NCBI GenBank assembly: GCA_023954495.1
Contig: JAMLIA010000003.1
Coordinates: 1-64,000 of the forward strand
Source: Thermomicrobiales bacterium
Lineage (GTDB): Bacteria > Chloroflexota > Chloroflexia > Thermomicrobiales > CFX8
Direction: 5' to 3'
Length of the DNA: 64,000 bases
Shown: positions 60,585 to 64,000 of the stretch, in pieces
Position numbering within the stretch: the first letter of the stretch is position 1
How the letters are laid out: each line of letters begins with the position of its first letter
Notes under the pieces: generated by a model
The model's input: only the letters and a program-made list of their open reading frames with translations
Database searches by the model: none
Told to the model about the DNA's origin: nothing
Made by a program: the position numbers and the translations under genes

Positions 60585-61255
60585 CGCGATCCCCCGTCCA
60601 GCTCTCGCCCGAGCACTGCCTCTCGCGTTGCTCTCTCGACATCGCTGACGAGTGCTGAAACCCGCTGGCGAGCCGAGTCCCAGCGGGCGCGAAGTTCGTC
60701 TGCAACGGCGACTGAATCTGAATCATCTCGCAGGAGCTCGATGTTCACCTCAGCAGTGAGAAGCGCTGCGCGAGCAGCGCCTTCGGCGATTGTTGCGGCG
60801 GCACCCAGGTCGCTGATCGTGAAGCGGGTAGCTATCGGCAGATGCGGGATGACGTGCTCGATCAGCGCGATTGCTCCTTCGGCGATTGCGATCGGCGTCA
60901 GGGCGGCTCGCCGCAGGGCAGCGAAATAGGGAACGCGGTCGGCGGTTTGCCTGGACTCGCGCTGCGCGTCGAGCAGCGCCTGAAGCGACGCAATGTCGTT
61001 GTCAGCGTCTGCGTAGAAACGCTCGGTGAGTGATTCCAGTGCATCAATCGCAGCGGTGATTTCGTCCCGGCGATCGGCGTTTGACTTGCGGCGGTAGCTC
61101 AGCCGAAAGACGAGCAGAGCACTCGCCGCCGCGCCGGCGCACGCCAGCGCGGCGACGCTTCCGCCTCCGCAAAACACGTCCGGATCGGCAATACGCCGGT
61201 TGAATTCGAGTGCTGGGAGCGAGCTGACTGGCTCCCAGCGGTCGGTACTGGCCAT
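60581..61255 (-). CDS. fchA: Cyclodeaminase/methenyl-THF cyclohydrolase-type protein (FchA)
   Basis: A 224-residue all-helical FTCD_C/FchA-family protein. It opens SLPALEFNRRIADPDVFCGGGSVAALACAGAAASAL, with the folate-site GGGSVAAL motif, and keeps YYADADNDIA-like RFYADADNDIASLQ (Asp pair). FchA in acetogens is the methenyl-THF cyclohydrolase; formiminotransferase-cyclodeaminase is the other relative, but no formiminotransferase is fused. ATG 61255 (AAGGG upstream) is preferred to ATG 61261. First gene of the fchA-folD-fhs operon. Confidence 0.88.
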   Translation of the reverse strand: MASTDRWEPVSSLPALEFNRRIADPDVFCGGGSVAALACAGAAASALLVFRLSYRRKSNADRRDEITAAIDALESLTERFYADADNDIASLQALLDAQRESRQTADRVPYFAALRRAALTPIAIAEGAIALIEHVIPHLPIATRFTISDLGAAATIAEGAARAALLTAEVNIELLRDDSDSVAVADELRARWDSARQRVSALVSDVERATREAVLGRELDGGSR

Positions 61256-61438
61256 ATCCATCCCTTCAACAACAGCCAACCGTCGCCAACAGGCGACAGC
61301 ACTGCTATGGCAGGGATGGTAACGCAGAACGCACTTGCGTACGTTTCCCGGCTCATCCACAACGAGACACTCATCAGCGTCGTGATGGTGGCGCAATACT
61401 GCATCAATGTCGATAGATGTGGATTCTCTGGTATCCTC

Positions 61439-61467
61439 TTGACCACGTGTCAATTGCATGTTAGTCT
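61439..61467 (+). promoter_or_regulatory. Promoter of the XRE regulator gene
   Basis: TTGACC (61439-61444), 17-bp spacer, TAGTCT (61462-61467). It lies in the 305-bp gap between divergent fchA and the regulator; the rest of that gap shows nothing clear beyond the palindrome at 61477. Confidence 0.6.
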
Positions 61468-61476
61468 TGGCACTAC

Positions 61477-61497
61477 GAACGAACGGTGTGTTCGTTC
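61477..61497. promoter_or_regulatory. Candidate operator of the XRE regulator
   Basis: Perfect inverted repeat GAACGAAC-N5-GTTCGTTC, starting at the predicted transcription start and 64 bp before the regulator ATG. The position suits autorepression. It is not a LexA box, since the spacing is 5 rather than 4. Confidence 0.6.
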
Positions 61498-61560
61498 AGA
61501 GGCAACGGACCTCGGGCGAGGCGAGGCCACCGTGCAAATTGGATGATCGAGGAGCACGCA

Positions 61561-62003
61561 ATGGATGACCTCAACGGAGCACCTGTCCGTCAGTCGAGTG
61601 GGTTCGCGGGTCTTCTGCGCGATATGCGCGATCGCCGACGTCTTTCACAGAGTCGCCTTGCTGAAGCGGCAGGCTTTGATCACTCGTATGTGAGCCGACT
61701 TGAGAGTGGCAATCGGATGCCGACTCGCGATGCTGTGCTGAAGCTCGGCGACGCAATGGCGCTGGAGGAGAGCGAGCGCGACGCGTTGCTGGCCTCTGCC
61801 GGATTTATGCCTGGCCGGATCGAGAGTCTGTTTGCGAACGAGCCGGTGCTCTCTGAGGTTCTGGCCTGCTGCAGGACGGCAGCGTGCCGGATGAGGTTCG
61901 CGACGATGTTCGGCGTATGATTTCTCTACTGGTACGCCAGGCTCAGCGGGCGTCGTACACGACCCCGGCCGTGACGCACGCTGGCGCAGTGGTTGCCGCA
62001 TAG
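61561..62003 (+). CDS. XRE-family transcriptional regulator, frameshifted in the C-terminal half
   Basis: The N-terminal helix-turn-helix (about 16-70, LLRDMRDRRRLSQSRLAEAAGFDHSYVSRLESGNRMPTRDAVLKLGDAM) is intact and binds DNA. At about 61864-61868 one missing C (GCCTG for GCCCTG) derails the frame, which then stops at 61920. With the C restored, the protein reads EVLALLQDGSVPDEVRDDV and then an RRMISLLVRQAQRA helix, ending at 62003 after about 147 residues. The tail is helical and may mediate dimerisation. ATG 61561 with GAGGAG. Confidence 0.8.
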
Positions 62004-62074
62004 CGGGTGCTTCTTCACGCGAGGTAGCGGTGCCGTCCAGTTGTCCCACGACGGCACCTCGCGTATCCTGTCGT

Positions 62075-62090
62075 CAGTGTACGTACAGTC
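62075..62090. promoter_or_regulatory. Candidate operator CAGTGTACGTACAGTC upstream of dnaE
   Basis: Identical 16-mer to 21326-21341, palindromic core TGTACGTACA, 56 bp before the dnaE ATG. Confidence 0.45.
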
Positions 62091-62146
62091 CGGATGAAGG
62101 CCCGCAAGTGACCTGATGTCGCTACACGGGCCCGATGGAGGGTTTC

Positions 62147-64000
62147 ATGTCGTCGTTTACCCATCTGCACTTGCACACTGAGTTCTCGTTGCTCGATGGG
62201 CTGGGCCGCATTAACGACTACATGGCCAAGGCGACCGAGTACGGCATGAGCCACATCGCCCTCACTGATCACGGTGTGATGTATGGCGCGCTCGACTGGT
62301 ATCGGGCCGCAAAGAGCCACGACCTCACGCCGATCATCGGCGTCGAGGCGTACCTCGCGCCGGGCAGCATGTCTGACCGCCAGACGCGGCAGAATTTTCA
62401 TTTATTGCTGCTGGCCGAAAACGAGAAGGGCTATCGGAATCTGCTGAAGCTTTCCAGCAAGGCAAGCATCGATGGCTTTTATTATCGCCCGCGGATCGAC
62501 CTGGATCTCCTCAACGAGCTAAGTGATGGATTGATCTGCACCTCTGCCTGTCTTGGTGGGCCGGTCGCCAACAATTATCTTGAAGCGAAGGACTCCGAAG
62601 CCGAGCGCATGGCAGCGTCGCTGGCCGACATATTTGGCAGCGATCGTTTCTTCCTCGAGGTTCAGGACCATGGCATGCCCGAGCAGCAGCGTGTCAACCG
62701 ACAGCTGATTGACCTGTCAAAGCGCATGGGTTTGCCGCTCGTTGCGTCGAATGACGTGCACTACGTCAATCAGGAAGACGCGGCGATGCAGGACGTGCTG
62801 GTCTGCATTCAGACGAACGCGACCATCGACGACCCGAAGCGTATGAAGATGGAGTCCGATCAGCTCTACTTCAAGTCCCCGCAGGAGATGAAACGCCTGT
62901 TTGGCGATTTGCCGGAAGCGCTGGAGAATACGTGGCGAATCGCTGAGCGCTGTGATTTGCAACTCGATTTCGACCGACTCCTTCTGCCGGACCCCGGCAT
63001 CCCCGAGGGCGTCACTCCGCAGCAGCATCTCTCTGATCTGTGCTGGCGCGGACTTGCTGAGCGCTACCATGACATAACGGACGAAGTTCGTCAGCGGCTT
63101 GAATATGAGTTGTGGGTGATTGAGCAGACTGGCTTCGCCAGCTACATGCTCATCGTCCGCGACTTTGCCCAGTTCGCTCGAGATCGGCAGATCCCGTTTG
63201 GAGTGCGTGGTTCGGCAGCGGCCAGCATCGTTCTGTACACGCTCGGCATCACCGATATCGACCCGATTGTCAACCGGCTGGTGTTCGAGCGCTTCCTGAA
63301 CATCGAGCGGCGCGAGATGCCGGACATCGACATGGATTTTGCCGACAATCGCCGCCAGGAAGTGATCGACTACGTCGCACAAAAGTACGGGCACGACCGC
63401 GTTGCCCAGATCATCACGTTCGGGACGATGGGGGCGAAAGCGTCCATTCGCGACGTCGGGCGCGCGATGGGCTGGTCGCCCATTGACGTCGACCGTGTAG
63501 CCCGGCTCATCCCGACGACGCTCGGCATGACGCTGGAGCGCGCGCTTGTCGAGAGTAGCGAGCTGCGCACGCTTGCTGAAGAAGACGAGCGGGTCCGAAA
63601 GATGATCGAGACCGCTCAGCATCTTGAAGGCATTTCACGACACGCGGGTACCCACGCTGCCGGTGTCGTCATTAGCGCTGAGCCGCTCGTCGAGCACGTG
63701 CCGTTGCAGCGACCGGCTCGGGGCGATGAAAACGCGCTGCCCACAACGCAGTTCACGATGGAGAACGTTGCCGCCATCGGCCTGCTGAAGATGGACTTCC
63801 TTGGTCTCGCCAACCTGACAATCCTCGGCGAGGCGGTGGAAATCATCAAGCAGACGCGTGGCGAGTCGCTTGACCCAAAGGCGTTTCCGGATGGGGACGC
63901 GCCAACTTATGAGCTGCTCGGGGCTGGTGAGACGTTTGGCGTCTTTCAGCTCGAGAGCGCCGGTATGCGCCGGGCTATCAGAGACCTGCGCCCCGAGTCA
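62147..64000 (+). CDS. dnaE: DNA polymerase III alpha subunit DnaE, 3' truncated
   Basis: The first 618 residues of the replicative polymerase; the frame is open to the window edge. ATG 62147 has GGAGG six nt upstream. The N-terminal PHP domain begins SSFTHLHLHTEFSLLDGLGR and has LTDHGVMYGAL, IIGVEAYLAPG and ASNDVHYV metal-site residues intact, so metal-dependent proofreading is possible. The palm follows, with GVRGSAAASIVLYTLGIT and the catalytic PDIDMDFAD, then SRHAGTHAAGVVIS and KMDFLGLANLTIL. Finger, beta-binding and OB domains are off the window. Confidence 0.96.
   Translation, partial: MSSFTHLHLHTEFSLLDGLGRINDYMAKATEYGMSHIALTDHGVMYGALDWYRAAKSHDLTPIIGVEAYLAPGSMSDRQTRQNFHLLLLAENEKGYRNLLKLSSKASIDGFYYRPRIDLDLLNELSDGLICTSACLGGPVANNYLEAKDSEAERMAASLADIFGSDRFFLEVQDHGMPEQQRVNRQLIDLSKRMGLPLVASNDVHYVNQEDAAMQDVLVCIQTNATIDDPKRMKMESDQLYFKSPQEMKRLFGDLPEALENTWRIAERCDLQLDFDRLLLPDPGIPEGVTPQQHLSDLCWRGLAERYHDITDEVRQRLEYELWVIEQTGFASYMLIVRDFAQFARDRQIPFGVRGSAAASIVLYTLGITDIDPIVNRLVFERFLNIERREMPDIDMDFADNRRQEVIDYVAQKYGHDRVAQIITFGTMGAKASIRDVGRAMGWSPIDVDRVARLIPTTLGMTLERALVESSELRTLAEEDERVRKMIETAQHLEGISRHAGTHAAGVVISAEPLVEHVPLQRPARGDENALPTTQFTMENVAAIGLLKMDFLGLANLTILGEAVEIIKQTRGESLDPKAFPDGDAPTYELLGAGETFGVFQLESAGMRRAIRDLRPES

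Noticed and set aside
61477-61497. XRE palindrome as a LexA box
   Set aside because: The GAAC/GTTC half-sites are 5 bp apart, not 4, and the arms extend to 8 bp; better explained as a separate operator.

Overview
The window is 64 kb of chromosomal, core-genome DNA, roughly 60% G+C by eye and densely packed. Genes are mostly housekeeping, with nine dispersed single-copy tRNA genes, RNase P RNA and many simple stem-loop terminators. The gene mix fits a Chloroflexota bacterium of the Thermomicrobia/Sphaerobacter type: paired TrkA proteins, long-form Hpf, PgpH-like HD phosphohydrolase, SelA, PPDK, Fhs/FolD/FchA, a Gram-positive-type SOS box and extended -10 promoters. This placement is an inference from gene content; no similarity search was run. 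No phage, IS element or CRISPR array was seen.

Layout. 1-9.1 kb: 3' part of gatB, then a leftward block mnmG, metallophosphoesterase, usp, two trkA-type genes; two small rightward genes; leftward secA. 9.2-16.9 kb: M14 peptidase, alkyltransferase-like protein, M20 peptidase and class III aminotransferase (rightward), a leftward MshA-like glycosyltransferase, and tRNA-Arg/hpf. 16.9-26.2 kb: selA facing a leftward run pcrA, ppdK, dgt, dnaG. 26.3-30.1 kb: tRNA-Met, tilS, hpt, ftsH. 30.2-43.2 kb: mixed singletons (VOC protein, P450, thrC, mutM, HIT, YqeY, pgpH-ybeY-GT2, cinA, a cyanuric acid amidohydrolase/barbiturase-family enzyme) and a leftward RNA operon tRNA-Leu, rnpB, tRNA-His. 43.3-48.5 kb: a rightward surface-polysaccharide cluster (glutaredoxin-like, TPR, three GT4 glycosyltransferases). 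48.5-57.6 kb: ruvB-queA, HD protein, secreted cyclophilin, phosphatase, class V aminotransferase, a Rad52-like gene diverging from dnaN-recF, tRNA-Gln. 57.6-64 kb: leftward C1-folate operon fchA-folD-fhs, an XRE regulator, and the first 618 codons of dnaE.

Main biological points. (1) Two exact GAACRNRYGTTC (Gram-positive LexA) boxes occur in the window, one over the ruvB promoter and one over the start site of a Rad52/DdrA-like annealing protein next to dnaN-recF. This suggests an SOS-inducible annealing/recombination module. (2) FolD lacks the two residues needed for cyclohydrolase activity (K54 is Ile, Q98 is Leu) and overlaps fchA, which encodes a separate cyclodeaminase/cyclohydrolase-type enzyme. 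The step appears split between two proteins. (3) At least five genes carry apparent single-base frameshifts. Four are repaired by adding one G or C, so indel errors in the assembly are a real possibility and affect how these genes should be read.
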